A DNA stretch of 64,000 nucleotides from Epithemia pelagica. Taxonomy: Eukaryota > Bacillariophyta > Bacillariophyceae > Surirellales > Surirellaceae. A program made the translations under genes and the position numbers. The notes under the pieces are model-generated. The model saw only the letters and a list, made by a program, of their open reading frames with translations, made no database searches and was not told the DNA's origin. The stretch is from assembly GCA_946965045.2 (NCBI GenBank), contig OX337233.1, forward strand, positions 1,984,001 to 2,048,000. The letters are read 5' to 3'. Position 1 is the first letter of the stretch; every line of letters starts with the position of its first letter. Positions 37,730-47,257 of the stretch are shown piece by piece.

Positions 37730-40642
37730 TCAGTCGATCCATTGATGGGCCGATTCTTGATGGAATTCCACACTGGAAAATCCATCCAGGTTGGAAACCG
37801 TTTGGTCGATTCCGGTAACGGCATCAAACGAGTCTCGTTCATGAGGTTCTTTCCAGACCAACTTGAGCTTTTCAAAGACTTGTTGTTCCGAGTGGACAGA
37901 ATCCATGACACGAACCTTACTCTTTTGTTCAAACAAACCATGGTCATTCAAGGTCCAGTGAAATTTCCGGAGGGACCACAATCGCATGGATCGGTTAAAA
38001 TAGCCATTTCCCGTAAAGTAGAGCAAGGCAAAGATACGTTCCCGACTGGGATAAAACTTGATATCGATTCTCCGCAGTTTCTTGTGGCACAGGGGACTCA
38101 CAAAAATACCCATGTACGAGGAACATGTTGTACCGGTCATGTTCGTGTGCGTCTTTTTCTCAGCAGGCATACCTCCAAGGTGTCGTTGGATCCAATCCGG
38201 CAGACTGTCATTGTATTCCCCCTCATCCATTCCAGGCAACCACGTCAAGTGATGGGCCAAATGACCCTTGCGCCTTAAGTCTTGGACAATTTTCCCCAGG
38301 GCTCGAGGTGGCACCGTTGTCACGTATTTGGGATGGGTAATGAGAACATCGACATCTCCATAACGACCCTTTTGTCGTCGAAAACTTCCCAAGATTTCCA
38401 CCGTGGCATTGGGAAAGCGTTCCCGGATAGCCTCCTGGACAATCTGTCCAATGGCCTGGACTTCCGTTTCCGTCATTGTTTCTTGAAACTCATGGTAACA
38501 CTGCAATCCCAGGCATTGATTGCGTGTCAACTGAAGTCCACCGTTCTTTTTTGACTTGAACGACATGGCGTGTTTTATATCCGCAATGGACCGATATCCC
38601 GCTCGTACCAAGTTCAATGCCGTTTCTCGACCCACACCCCAAATTTGACACAAGACACGGAGGGCTTGTCGTTCGGGATCGTTTTGCGCATGACGAATGC
38701 GTTGGACACGACGACATGCCACCTCGTGGGCTGTTTCCTTCTCGTCGTCCTCGGGAGGTGTGCGCCGTTGTGGTCCAGGTTCTTGGTCTGGTTGTTGTTG
38801 TTCGTCGTATTTGTCTTCTTCTTGTGCTTGTTGGTAGTGTTGGACATGGGTCAAATATTCCGTCAGGAGAGCAAGACTGGACGATCCAATGCCTGGAATG
38901 CAAGCCACGTGCTCGTGGAGATTGTCCACATCGAGTTCCACCGTCAAGTGTCGGACACGACCCGCAATGAGTTGAAAACTATAGGATCGCCACAAATCCT
39001 GTGGGTCCAAGGGTGCCTCTTGATAGAGCTTGGCCAAGGTTTCGAGCATAAGCGAAATGCCCTGGTTGCGAGGACGACAAGGTGGCAAAGCATTTGTTGT
39101 TGTCGACGACGACGCAGGAACAGTCGTGGTGTCGTCCGGCTGGTAGCCGCTGTGGGTAGGAGATCGACGGGTGGTCTTTGGGGTCGTCCTTGTGGTTGTG
39201 GTTGTTGGTTTGCGGAACGCCTGTTTGGCGGGAGGCGAGGACGGACGATACAAGGGTCGATAGAGGTGATTGTGTTCCAAACGTGGCGGTGCCAAGGATC
39301 GTCCCGCACTAGCACTAGTGACCCATTCCCGAGTGCAACAGACAATACCATGGTGGTGGACGAAGGTTCGCAAGTCGGCCACCGTGTCAAATCGCAAGGT
39401 TTCGGCCAAGACTTGGACCGAGAGGGACGGACTTACAATCCAATGGGTGGCCATGGAGAGTGTTGTTTTGTGGGTCGTGTCGTCGTTGTCGTCATCCAGA
39501 CGACACGATACCAGGGTGGCTCCCCGACGTTGCGCCAATTCCTTGGGTCCGACCAAAATGGCGGGGTGCATATCACGACCCTTTTCGACAAAGTACAAGC
39601 GATAGTTGTTGGTTGTTCTGGTGGAACAAGGACCATTCTCCTCCTCCATTGCAGTAGACGTCGACAATGATGACAAAACCTTGTCGTTGTTGCTGTGGAA
39701 AAGAGAGGAGAGAGTCTCCGTTTGGGTCTTGTCCTGGTCCTCCGTGATGCGATTGGTGGACAGAGGGAGTGATGAGGATGGTTCGTCCAGTGGACGGTGA
39801 CTCGTAATGGATTGCGTAGTGTCATGACGACTTGTCTGGCCACACTGGAGATTTATTGGAGGACCACTGGGATGGATGGTTGTGCAGGTGTCACGTGATG
39901 CATTGGATGGATGGTTGGTGGTTGGTTCCTTGGACGCTGCTGGTGGAAGGATTCCATCGTCCACACGAGTGGATGACTTTTGTCTGGAAAGTTCGTCGAG
40001 CTCTTGTTTGGAGCGAGGCGGTGTTTCCATATTCATAATCAGTAATTCTCTCGAGGTGTAGTACTCTTGTTTCTTGTGTTGCAAAAAACACAGTCGATTT
40101 TTTACGGAATGATGGACGGGTGGTCGATGAGATGCGTCGTTGGTACTACGTGCCGCAGTCCCAGACGGCGAAGGATTTTCCGCAATGCTAGTTGGTTTGT
40201 TGTTGTTGTTGTCGTCGTCGTCTTCCTGGTGACCATGATGGGTGGTGGCTGCCTCGGAACTAAAAGTTTCCAAATTTGATGCCGAGGAGGTCGCCAACCA
40301 GTGCCGTCGTTTTTTCTCGTGCGCTGGCTCCAGGATGGGACCGTGGTGACTCCTTCTTGGAGGATTGTGGAACGATGGGACCGTCCTGGCGTCATTCCAT
40401 TTGGTTGGTTCCTGGTGGTCTTGGGTGATTGAAGTCCTGCGGCTGCGATTGGAACTTGGTGACGACGGTTTGGTTGTGGTGCTGGTGGCATTGCTGCTGG
40501 ATGATGGAGTCTTGGTACAAGATGCGGATTCCTCTGTGTGGTTTCGCTCCTTACCATCATCCACACGAGACACGAATGGTGGTGGTAGATCAAAGGTTGG
40601 AATGGGTATTGGTCGCCGTCGTTTGCGACTGTTTCGACCCAT
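37730..40642 (-). CDS. family X DNA polymerase with BRCT domain (Pol lambda/mu-like)
   Basis: 970 aa. A basic N-terminus (GRNSRKRRRP) looks like a nuclear signal. A long Ser/Thr-rich region leads to a BRCT domain at about 344-460 (THWIVSPSLS; CCTREWVTS). The Pol X core follows: helix-hairpin-helix elements (HVACIPGIGSSSL; CQIWGVGRETALNLVRAGY), catalytic GSFRRQKGRYGDVDVLITHP near 752-770 with both Asp residues, third Asp in RRIDIKFYP, and the sugar-selecting YFTGNGYFNRSMR region. In other eukaryotes Pol lambda fills gaps in base-excision repair and end joining. The usual 8-kDa lyase Lys is not obvious to me. A hAT transposon begins 13 bp past the 8-bp duplication-free leader, so the native promoter is displaced. 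Confidence 0.92.
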   Translation of the reverse strand: MGRNSRKRRRPIPIPTFDLPPPFVSRVDDGKERNHTEESASCTKTPSSSSNATSTTTKPSSPSSNRSRRTSITQDHQEPTKWNDARTVPSFHNPPRRSHHGPILEPAHEKKRRHWLATSSASNLETFSSEAATTHHGHQEDDDDNNNNKPTSIAENPSPSGTAARSTNDASHRPPVHHSVKNRLCFLQHKKQEYYTSRELLIMNMETPPRSKQELDELSRQKSSTRVDDGILPPAASKEPTTNHPSNASRDTCTTIHPSGPPINLQCGQTSRHDTTQSITSHRPLDEPSSSLPLSTNRITEDQDKTQTETLSSLFHSNNDKVLSSLSTSTAMEEENGPCSTRTTNNYRLYFVEKGRDMHPAILVGPKELAQRRGATLVSCRLDDDNDDTTHKTTLSMATHWIVSPSLSVQVLAETLRFDTVADLRTFVHHHGIVCCTREWVTSASAGRSLAPPRLEHNHLYRPLYRPSSPPAKQAFRKPTTTTTRTTPKTTRRSPTHSGYQPDDTTTVPASSSTTTNALPPCRPRNQGISLMLETLAKLYQEAPLDPQDLWRSYSFQLIAGRVRHLTVELDVDNLHEHVACIPGIGSSSLALLTEYLTHVQHYQQAQEEDKYDEQQQPDQEPGPQRRTPPEDDEKETAHEVACRRVQRIRHAQNDPERQALRVLCQIWGVGRETALNLVRAGYRSIADIKHAMSFKSKKNGGLQLTRNQCLGLQCYHEFQETMTETEVQAIGQIVQEAIRERFPNATVEILGSFRRQKGRYGDVDVLITHPKYVTTVPPRALGKIVQDLRRKGHLAHHLTWLPGMDEGEYNDSLPDWIQRHLGGMPAEKKTHTNMTGTTCSSYMGIFVSPLCHKKLRRIDIKFYPSRERIFALLYFTGNGYFNRSMRLWSLRKFHWTLNDHGLFEQKSKVRVMDSVHSEQQVFEKLKLVWKEPHERDSFDAVTGIDQTVSNLDGFSSVEFHQESAHQWID

Positions 40643-40655
40643 TATTGTCGTGATG

Positions 40656-40663
40656 ATAGTGAC
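40656..40663. repeat. left target-site duplication of the hAT element
   Basis: ATAGTGAC, identical to 47275-47282. Eight bases is the duplication length made by hAT transposases. Confidence 0.96.
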
Positions 40664-40680
40664 CAGGGTATAGAAGTCAA
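40664..40680 (+). repeat. left terminal inverted repeat of the hAT element
   Basis: CAGGGTATAGAAGTCAA; pairs with 47258-47274 with two mismatches. Confidence 0.93.
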
Positions 40681-41010
40681 CTCACACGACCTGCTAACTT
40701 AACTTTACCCCTTAAAGTCAAGTCACAAAAGTTAAGCGACTTAACTTCATCCACCAAAGTCATATCCAACCAACAAGCAACTTGACTTTATGCATAAAGT
40801 CACATTCCTGCAACAGGCAACTTGACTTCAGACATAAAGTCAACCATCTAGATCACAGTGACTTGACTTTAACAGTTAAAGTCAACCATCTAGATCACAG
40901 TGACTTGACTTTAACAGTTAAAGTCACAATTCTGAATGCACCGACTTGACTTTAAGCGCAACCGACCTGACTTTAAGTCGATGACTTTATGACTTTAAGT
41001 CGACTCAAGC
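40681..41010. repeat. left subterminal repeat array of the hAT element
   Basis: About ten copies of GACTTGACTTTA-like words and their complement TAAAGTC. Many are arranged as hairpins, the best being the perfect 19-nt palindrome GACTTTAACAGTTAAAGTC, present twice within an exact 42-bp tandem repeat (about 40841-40924). Subterminal repeats of this kind are the binding sites of hAT transposases in other systems. Confidence 0.9.
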
Positions 41011-41077
41011 ACGTATTCCACATTCCACACTCTGTACTCTGGACAATCGTATCGAGCAGCCAAAAGCAAAGGAAACC

Positions 41078-42892
41078 ATGAACCCTCCACATTGTCAGAA
41101 ACACCGACCATACGTTACAATATGCAGTTGTTGCAACATAAGCATCTCTCTCGAACATGCACCAATGTCACTTTTTGACCTTATGCTTTCAGAAATCGAC
41201 TCGGATTCACAAGAAGACTTTGAAGGAAGACTCGACTCCATAAAGAGCACACTGATTCTTTGGATGAATTGCGAGCAAGGCACAATCTCCGTAACTCCCA
41301 AAGATTTCGAATTGACCACCAGCCATACTTGCCAAACCCATTTTTGGTATACATTTGAAGAGATTTTTGAGAAGGCCTCGCTTCTTATGTATACAGCAAT
41401 GTTTGCAATACCGAAATCAAGTCATCTTTCAGAATACAAATATCAATGCAAACCGCTCAAAGACAATCTCCCTTATATTCTCCTCAAGTTCTCCTGCAAT
41501 CCGACATTCTCTGTTTCTCAAGATGCAACATTCCTTGAGTGTTGCAACTTTGTTGAAGACCTCATCAACGAATCTCCATCATCTCCATTGAACCATGATG
41601 AAATCACTGATGCCTTTCATACTTGGATCACTCATCACGATGGCCGAATCCTTGTTTCATCATCGGGGTCTTCCATTCGGACTTTCCCCCCTTCCATTCG
41701 CCCCTTAGTTCAATGCATTTCCCAGTCCATTCTAGAAGCCATCGTCAACAGTCAATCCAAGGATGATTTCAACCAGAATACTATTACTGACGAGGTTGAA
41801 GACCTGGAACAACAACAACCACTACAACAACCTGCACAGTCTCAGACCAAAAAGGGAGATACATCCTCCCCAATGACAAACAAGGATACAAAAAATTCCC
41901 CCAACAGCCTGATGTCAGCCTATGTTCCCAAAACACGACGACAATGTGCACAGATGGCATTACTACTGAAGAATGCTGCAAGTTCGAAACAAAGCATACA
42001 ATACAACAATGGAAAACGACATCTTCCTGGAACCAGACCGAAAACCAATCCACCACAAGCATTCAGAAAAAAACTTCCCGACATTCCTGGTACAGCTATT
42101 ATTTCTAGCCGGATACAACTACTAGAAGACTTTGCCACCCTACACAAGAAATTCCAAGAGGACAATCTACAAAGTCCCAGAGATGATTGGGAAAAGTGGA
42201 TTGACGATTACATTTCGGTTGACAAGGATTCGGACCGTGCTTTTATGTGCCTTATCGTTATACTCATGAGCTCAAGTACTTCGGACCGTCAACTCTCTTC
42301 CCTTGTACCTGATCTGTTCAAACTTGGACTTACTTCATCCAAAGCGACAATTGAAATTGCAAAGAAGTATGGAATGGATGCACTTTGCAGTGTGTTGTCT
42401 CCATCTGGCCGGTACTATGACAACGCCGAACGCATAGTGAATGCCGCTGATTACTTCATTTATTTTCATCATGGTCGCATTTCACCTACGATAAGTCTCA
42501 ACGAGCTTCAATGCATTTTTGGCATTGGACACAAGACTGCTTCCATTGTTCTGTCATTTGCTTTCAATCGACATGAAGGCATACCAAGTGACACTCATGT
42601 AATGCGATGCTGTAAAGTACTTCACTGGATTCCAAGTTACGTTACGGATGGCTTGGAATCCTCTCTGATCCTCCAGTCATGGCTTCCAACCCAGTACTGG
42701 CACATTGTCAATCCGGTATTTGGTGCGTTTGGACAAATTCTCTCTACCAAACAAACCTCTGAATTGTCATTCATGATTCTTATCAGCCATGTCTGTCCGA
42801 GAGAAGACGACGTGATACAAGAAACCAACCGTAAGAACAACCTGCACTACATCTATGTCGAGCTGATTAAAGAATACCAAACCTGGAGTTGA
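41078..42892 (+). CDS. transposon-borne endonuclease III-like HhH-GPD DNA glycosylase
   Basis: 604 aa, intact. The N-terminal ~230 residues are unrecognised, with a Cys/His cluster at the start (HCQKHRPYVTICSCC). A Gln/Thr/Lys linker (about 245-340) follows. Residues ~390-570 match the endonuclease III fold in order: MCLIVILMSSSTSDRQLSSL, the SPSGRYYDNAERIV helix, the hairpin FGIGHKTASIVLSFAF containing Lys486, and SDTHVMR containing Asp505. These correspond to E. coli Nth Lys120 and Asp138, so a base-excising AP-lyase mechanism is plausible. The C-terminal four-cysteine iron-sulphur loop of Nth and of DEMETER demethylases is absent (only one Cys, in SHVCPRED). It lies inside the hAT ends and so moves with them. 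Confidence 0.9.
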   Translation: MNPPHCQKHRPYVTICSCCNISISLEHAPMSLFDLMLSEIDSDSQEDFEGRLDSIKSTLILWMNCEQGTISVTPKDFELTTSHTCQTHFWYTFEEIFEKASLLMYTAMFAIPKSSHLSEYKYQCKPLKDNLPYILLKFSCNPTFSVSQDATFLECCNFVEDLINESPSSPLNHDEITDAFHTWITHHDGRILVSSSGSSIRTFPPSIRPLVQCISQSILEAIVNSQSKDDFNQNTITDEVEDLEQQQPLQQPAQSQTKKGDTSSPMTNKDTKNSPNSLMSAYVPKTRRQCAQMALLLKNAASSKQSIQYNNGKRHLPGTRPKTNPPQAFRKKLPDIPGTAIISSRIQLLEDFATLHKKFQEDNLQSPRDDWEKWIDDYISVDKDSDRAFMCLIVILMSSSTSDRQLSSLVPDLFKLGLTSSKATIEIAKKYGMDALCSVLSPSGRYYDNAERIVNAADYFIYFHHGRISPTISLNELQCIFGIGHKTASIVLSFAFNRHEGIPSDTHVMRCCKVLHWIPSYVTDGLESSLILQSWLPTQYWHIVNPVFGAFGQILSTKQTSELSFMILISHVCPREDDVIQETNRKNNLHYIYVELIKEYQTWS

Positions 42893-43051
42893 CGCTAATT
42901 TTTTACTACTTACTAAGATTATTATGTTGTAATGACATCCGACATGTACTTTGTGTGTGATGTGATTGGTAGTGATAATTTGTGGGATATCCGTGATGTG
43001 ATTTTCTTGTTGTGATGATTCTCTTCTGATATGAATCTCTTGTCCTTTCCT
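42893..43051. other. spacer between the two convergent hAT genes
   Basis: 159 bp, AT-rich, shared 3' flank. Both genes must terminate here or overlap. Confidence 0.6.
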
Positions 43052-46000
43052 CTACTTCTTAGTACGTGGACTTGTCCAAGTGCCCTTGCGTGCTGATGAG
43101 GATGGTGATGCTGAGGACTCCTTTGATGCGGCTGCTGGCTGCTCTTGTTCCGTAGTATTCTCTGTTGTTGGAGGTGGTTTCTTTTTGGGAAACGCCTGTT
43201 GTAGTTTTGTTTGCCTTCGCTTTGATGGATTCTTCGACGACCGACTTCCCTTTGAACCTGGTGCCTTTCGGGCTCTTTTCTGTTTCTGTGTCGTCGAACT
43301 GGAAGCTGCACTGGTTGGGGTTGCATCAACAGAGCCTTTCCTCTTCCTGGCTGACGATGATGGAGTCTTCATAGAGTTGCCAGTTCCATTCTCTGATACT
43401 TGATTGTTATTGGGTGCTTCCTCCTTATCAGTATCACCTCCGATTACTGACGCATATGCTTTCAGTGTTTCCTTTTCTTCTCTGGCTACAGTGACCAGAG
43501 CAAAATCCGAGTCATCTGTGGTTTGGTAAGTTCGTCCTCTATCCATCATCTCCACCTGGTCAATGTCGGTCATATCAACGATGTCCAAAATTTCGACACT
43601 ATCAACAGATCGGTCATCAGCAACCTCGTCGTTGTCGTTCGCACTAAACTTATAAGGTTCCATAACAATCCCTTCGTCCAGACTGTTACCCTTGTCCAAG
43701 TGCTCTTGATATGAGTTGGTGGCTCGTACGATCTGTTCCATACGCAACATCTCTCCTTGTGTTGAATCTTCTGAAAGTTGCCCGATAGGTACTTGATGCT
43801 TCTTAGCCTGTGTCTTTGTCTCTTCATCCTGTGTTGGCTTCACACCCCCTGTTGTGGGGACTGATCGTGCTTCATCTTCTTCATCTTCAGTCCACCACTG
43901 AGAGTCGTCGACCACGACTACTGCGTCCTCATCACCACCCCCCTCCGCTTCTCTCTTCTTCTTTTCGTCATCCATGATCTCTTTTTCCCTTTTCCAGATG
44001 AGTTCCACCAGAGGTCTTGTAAGACAACCCAATGTGCGCATCTCGAAGTTCTTATCCAGTTGCCGATTCATCCGCTTGTTGGCATCCATCAATGAGGCCG
44101 TAGAAAAAACACGCTCTTGGAACGCATTTGTGGCGGGCTTGGCAGTCCAGATTATCGCCGTGGGAAAAATTTGAGGAAAGCGATCTTTGAAGATTGCCCA
44201 CCACGAAAGGACGTCAAAGTACTTTCCAACTCGGCTGAATAGTAACTTGTTACATGCAACTTTGAATCGGCTCCATTGTTTTGGTGTCCAAGTAGCTGAT
44301 TCTTTTCGAAACACTGCTGAAGGGAACTTTCTGATGTGACTTTCCCAAGAGCTCTGTACCATTCTCTCACTGTAGTCCATAAACTGCCCGAATTCATCGT
44401 TTATTTTCTCATATAGCTTGTCTCGAAGAACCTGTTTGTTGTTTTGACCGCCATTGCCTCCAGTAGTCATTCGCCGTGCATTTGCCTCACGATCTTGTGC
44501 TGCTTTATAGGAAGCAAATATGTTGAAGGCGTCGTCCTCTGACACTTCGGAATCATTATCGTTGTTGTCGTTGCCATCATTTGGGACTTGATTCGCCACT
44601 TCTTGTCCCCTAACATCAACAGTCACTTGCTGTGTCGTTTGAGTTGTCCCTTCTCTTGGGATCACTAGTAACCTGTCAACACAGTCATTGACATATTGCT
44701 CTCTAATTCGTTTGATATCTCGATCGTCGTAGATGTTGTTGTGTTTGAGAATGCTTGGAGCCAATTTGCATAGGAAGGGATGGCCCAGCATGGCATTCTC
44801 ACCATGTATATCTTGTCCCTCCTCCATATAGTTGCGATATTCGATGAGCAACCGTTTGATCAGTAGCTGCGAAGAAGGTAGGAGCTTGTCATAGGGGATC
44901 TTTTTCCTCTTTGACTGTAGAGCGTCCATGGTCATCTTGGCATCCCACCTGGGAAGATTCTCATTGTCGTCCACGTTCAACATCAACACCCGAACACCGT
45001 CTTGTTTCATTCTCTTAATGACATGCTTCGAGTTGAAAATTTCTAATAGGGCAGCAGCTGAGGCAGATGGATCGTCAGATTGTAAAGTCATTGCACACGT
45101 TTTCAGAGGTGCTAGAATTGACTCGAACTGTGACATTGCTTCCCAGTCTTCTTTCTTGGGATATCTGTTCCGGAATTCCTTATCCTTGTTGTCAAGGCAG
45201 CAGTGGTGGTAATATGCGTCGGTGACGTGCTTGATTCGTATGAAACCATGGAACATGATACCACAGCCTCCCACACGTGTTTGGTTGGGCATGGGTATCT
45301 CGATTATAGCTTTCCCATTCTTTTCGGCATAGTCTTTTACAAGGTCGAAACGTTTTGCCCGACTGCTCATGAGCCATGATCCGAATTTGAGGAAGATCTT
45401 GTACACGCGTAGAAAACTTGGATTCTCGTCAATAACTTCACCCCTTCGTTTACGGATGGCTATTCCAGTAGCATGTTTCAAAATCAGTTCCGCGCGATGC
45501 ATGTCGCATTTGCCGCCTGTTTTGTTGCCAAGAATGTATTTTCCTGCAAGAACCGCTGAGTTTGTGTTGTCGTTTACGCTTGCACATAGGTCTTTCCGCG
45601 TGAATCCAACAGAGTGCAAGATTTTGAGAGTATGCGTGGCAACCTGTTGAGCTGTGTGACCTTTTGTAGTACATAGGCCAACCGGAATCTTGTAGTCGAT
45701 ACAATTTCTGGGGTCGATGAATGTAACAACAACTCCAAGGACGTCCTTCTTATTTCCTTGCCAAATATCATGGCATACAGAGGCGAAGGGTGTTTGATTA
45801 TTGTTGCAGACACGTTTGTATGCGCTTCGAACATTCCGGCAAAGCATAGCAATGGTCTTCAAAAACTCATTATATGACAACAGTCGCATCTTTGTTATGG
45901 CTTTGTTGCTGATGACAACATCTTGGCTACTCAGCCTTGGGGCGTGCTTGATAGTAAAGGACAGTAGGTCTCGAAAGTTTGGTTTCTCCACAGTGGAAGC

Positions 46001-46933
46001 AGGGAAACCATTGTCATTGATAAACTCATAGACCTTTGTCCGAAATGTTTGGACCGTTTCTTCCCTTGACTTCATTGGTTGGGAATACGAAGACATCAAG
46101 GGTTGTTTGGAATTTTCGAGAAGCGGTTCGCTTTTCTTTTCGGGAAGTTCTTCGTGCACTCGTAGATTGTGCTGTCCGATATTAGATGATACTCCATCGG
46201 TGCAAAGAATTGTCGCTTTAAGGAGTGGAGAGCTGGCATTGTCAAAGCATCTCGGACATACAAAAAGTCGCTTGGCAATTGATTCATAAACCTCTTCTTG
46301 AGGGTCGACTTCTGAAGCTTCATCCAGTATTTCGAAACAGCGAAGTATACCTCCCATTGTCTCAAGTTCATTGACTGTTATTTCAGTCTTCAGTCTTCGC
46401 TTCAACGATCGAATGTGAGCGAAATCGACATGATGAACTGTCCACCATTTAGTGCCGGTCTTCTTGAATATTGACTTGGGTGGTGAACGGAACTTAATGT
46501 AGGATTTTTCTTTTTGGATCGCTCTGAGGTGATCAGCTGTAACATCTTGAACCTCATCATCTGCTGCGTCTTGGCCTTGCTCTGTTTCTGTTGAAGCAGC
46601 CGGGCACTCTGCGACATCGGCATCTGCTGTAACTGTAGAAGTGTTGTTAAGGACAGCCTCTTCCTCTTCCCCTTGGTTCGAAGATGAAGCTGGAGCACCA
46701 GAAGCTTGCTTCGAAGGGGACATGGTGTCCGACGACGTACTGGATAAGGTTGATAAAGATCTGCTGGGGCTTTGGCGGAGTTCTATCTGTTGAGTTAAGG
46801 ACAAACGACCACACAGGCCAAATGACATGAACCCGTCTCCCCCAGTGTTGACACAGTGGAGGTGCAGAAATGGAATGTATGGTGTGGGGACGAGATGTGT
46901 GTATGTGGTCGTTTGGAATATTGGGTCATTCAT
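43052..46933 (-). CDS. hAT-family transposase
   Basis: 1293 aa, intact; Met71 (MSPSKQ) is an alternative start. A BED-like zinc finger at about 225-260 (FVCPRC, then HNLRVH). The RNase H-like core has CHDIW with Asp389, SVNDNTNSAV with Asp455, and the CxxH motif CDMHRAELIL (476-479). The C-terminal dimer region contains YFDVLSWWAIFKDRFPQIFP and ERVFSTASLMDANKR with Glu940. These are the hallmarks of hAT transposases (Ac, Hermes, Tol2), which cut at the element ends and make 8-bp duplications. The protein is much longer than typical (~600-800 aa) because of acidic and Ser/Lys-rich extensions, the last ~250 residues being disordered. Confidence 0.95.
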   Translation of the reverse strand: MNDPIFQTTTYTHLVPTPYIPFLHLHCVNTGGDGFMSFGLCGRLSLTQQIELRQSPSRSLSTLSSTSSDTMSPSKQASGAPASSSNQGEEEEAVLNNTSTVTADADVAECPAASTETEQGQDAADDEVQDVTADHLRAIQKEKSYIKFRSPPKSIFKKTGTKWWTVHHVDFAHIRSLKRRLKTEITVNELETMGGILRCFEILDEASEVDPQEEVYESIAKRLFVCPRCFDNASSPLLKATILCTDGVSSNIGQHNLRVHEELPEKKSEPLLENSKQPLMSSYSQPMKSREETVQTFRTKVYEFINDNGFPASTVEKPNFRDLLSFTIKHAPRLSSQDVVISNKAITKMRLLSYNEFLKTIAMLCRNVRSAYKRVCNNNQTPFASVCHDIWQGNKKDVLGVVVTFIDPRNCIDYKIPVGLCTTKGHTAQQVATHTLKILHSVGFTRKDLCASVNDNTNSAVLAGKYILGNKTGGKCDMHRAELILKHATGIAIRKRRGEVIDENPSFLRVYKIFLKFGSWLMSSRAKRFDLVKDYAEKNGKAIIEIPMPNQTRVGGCGIMFHGFIRIKHVTDAYYHHCCLDNKDKEFRNRYPKKEDWEAMSQFESILAPLKTCAMTLQSDDPSASAAALLEIFNSKHVIKRMKQDGVRVLMLNVDDNENLPRWDAKMTMDALQSKRKKIPYDKLLPSSQLLIKRLLIEYRNYMEEGQDIHGENAMLGHPFLCKLAPSILKHNNIYDDRDIKRIREQYVNDCVDRLLVIPREGTTQTTQQVTVDVRGQEVANQVPNDGNDNNDNDSEVSEDDAFNIFASYKAAQDREANARRMTTGGNGGQNNKQVLRDKLYEKINDEFGQFMDYSERMVQSSWESHIRKFPSAVFRKESATWTPKQWSRFKVACNKLLFSRVGKYFDVLSWWAIFKDRFPQIFPTAIIWTAKPATNAFQERVFSTASLMDANKRMNRQLDKNFEMRTLGCLTRPLVELIWKREKEIMDDEKKKREAEGGGDEDAVVVVDDSQWWTEDEEDEARSVPTTGGVKPTQDEETKTQAKKHQVPIGQLSEDSTQGEMLRMEQIVRATNSYQEHLDKGNSLDEGIVMEPYKFSANDNDEVADDRSVDSVEILDIVDMTDIDQVEMMDRGRTYQTTDDSDFALVTVAREEKETLKAYASVIGGDTDKEEAPNNNQVSENGTGNSMKTPSSSARKRKGSVDATPTSAASSSTTQKQKRARKAPGSKGSRSSKNPSKRRQTKLQQAFPKKKPPPTTENTTEQEQPAAASKESSASPSSSARKGTWTSPRTKK

Positions 46934-47019
46934 TCATTCATGTTTACTCTGTGTTTTTCTATGCGGGGTGGATCGTATATCGTGTATCGATCCTCGTGTA
47001 CGAAGTCAGTCTTGAAGTG

Positions 47020-47245
47020 AGTGTGACTTGACTTATGTAGACAAAGTCACTATCATGTAGACAGTGACTTGACTTTACGGTTAAAGTCAAGTAGCTACAG
47101 AGGCATGACTTGACTTTACGGTTAAAGTCGGGTAGATAATAGGGGTGACTTGACTTTATGGTTAAAGTCATGTAGCTATGCAGGGATGACTTGACTTTAA
47201 GTGATAAAGTCGTCGTAAAGTCAACGATAAAGTCGTGAAGTCAGA
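47020..47245. repeat. right subterminal repeat array of the hAT element
   Basis: Five successive units of the form TGACTTGACTTTA-n-TAAAGTC, spaced about 40-45 bp, with palindromes such as GACTTTACGGTTAAAGTC. They match the words in the left array. Confidence 0.9.
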
Positions 47246-47257
47246 AATGTCTAAAGT

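Noticed and set aside
38570-39670. 366-codon plus-strand open frame
   Set aside because: Lies opposite the DNA polymerase X gene, whose protein has a BRCT domain and all catalytic motifs. The opposite frame has no recognisable feature.
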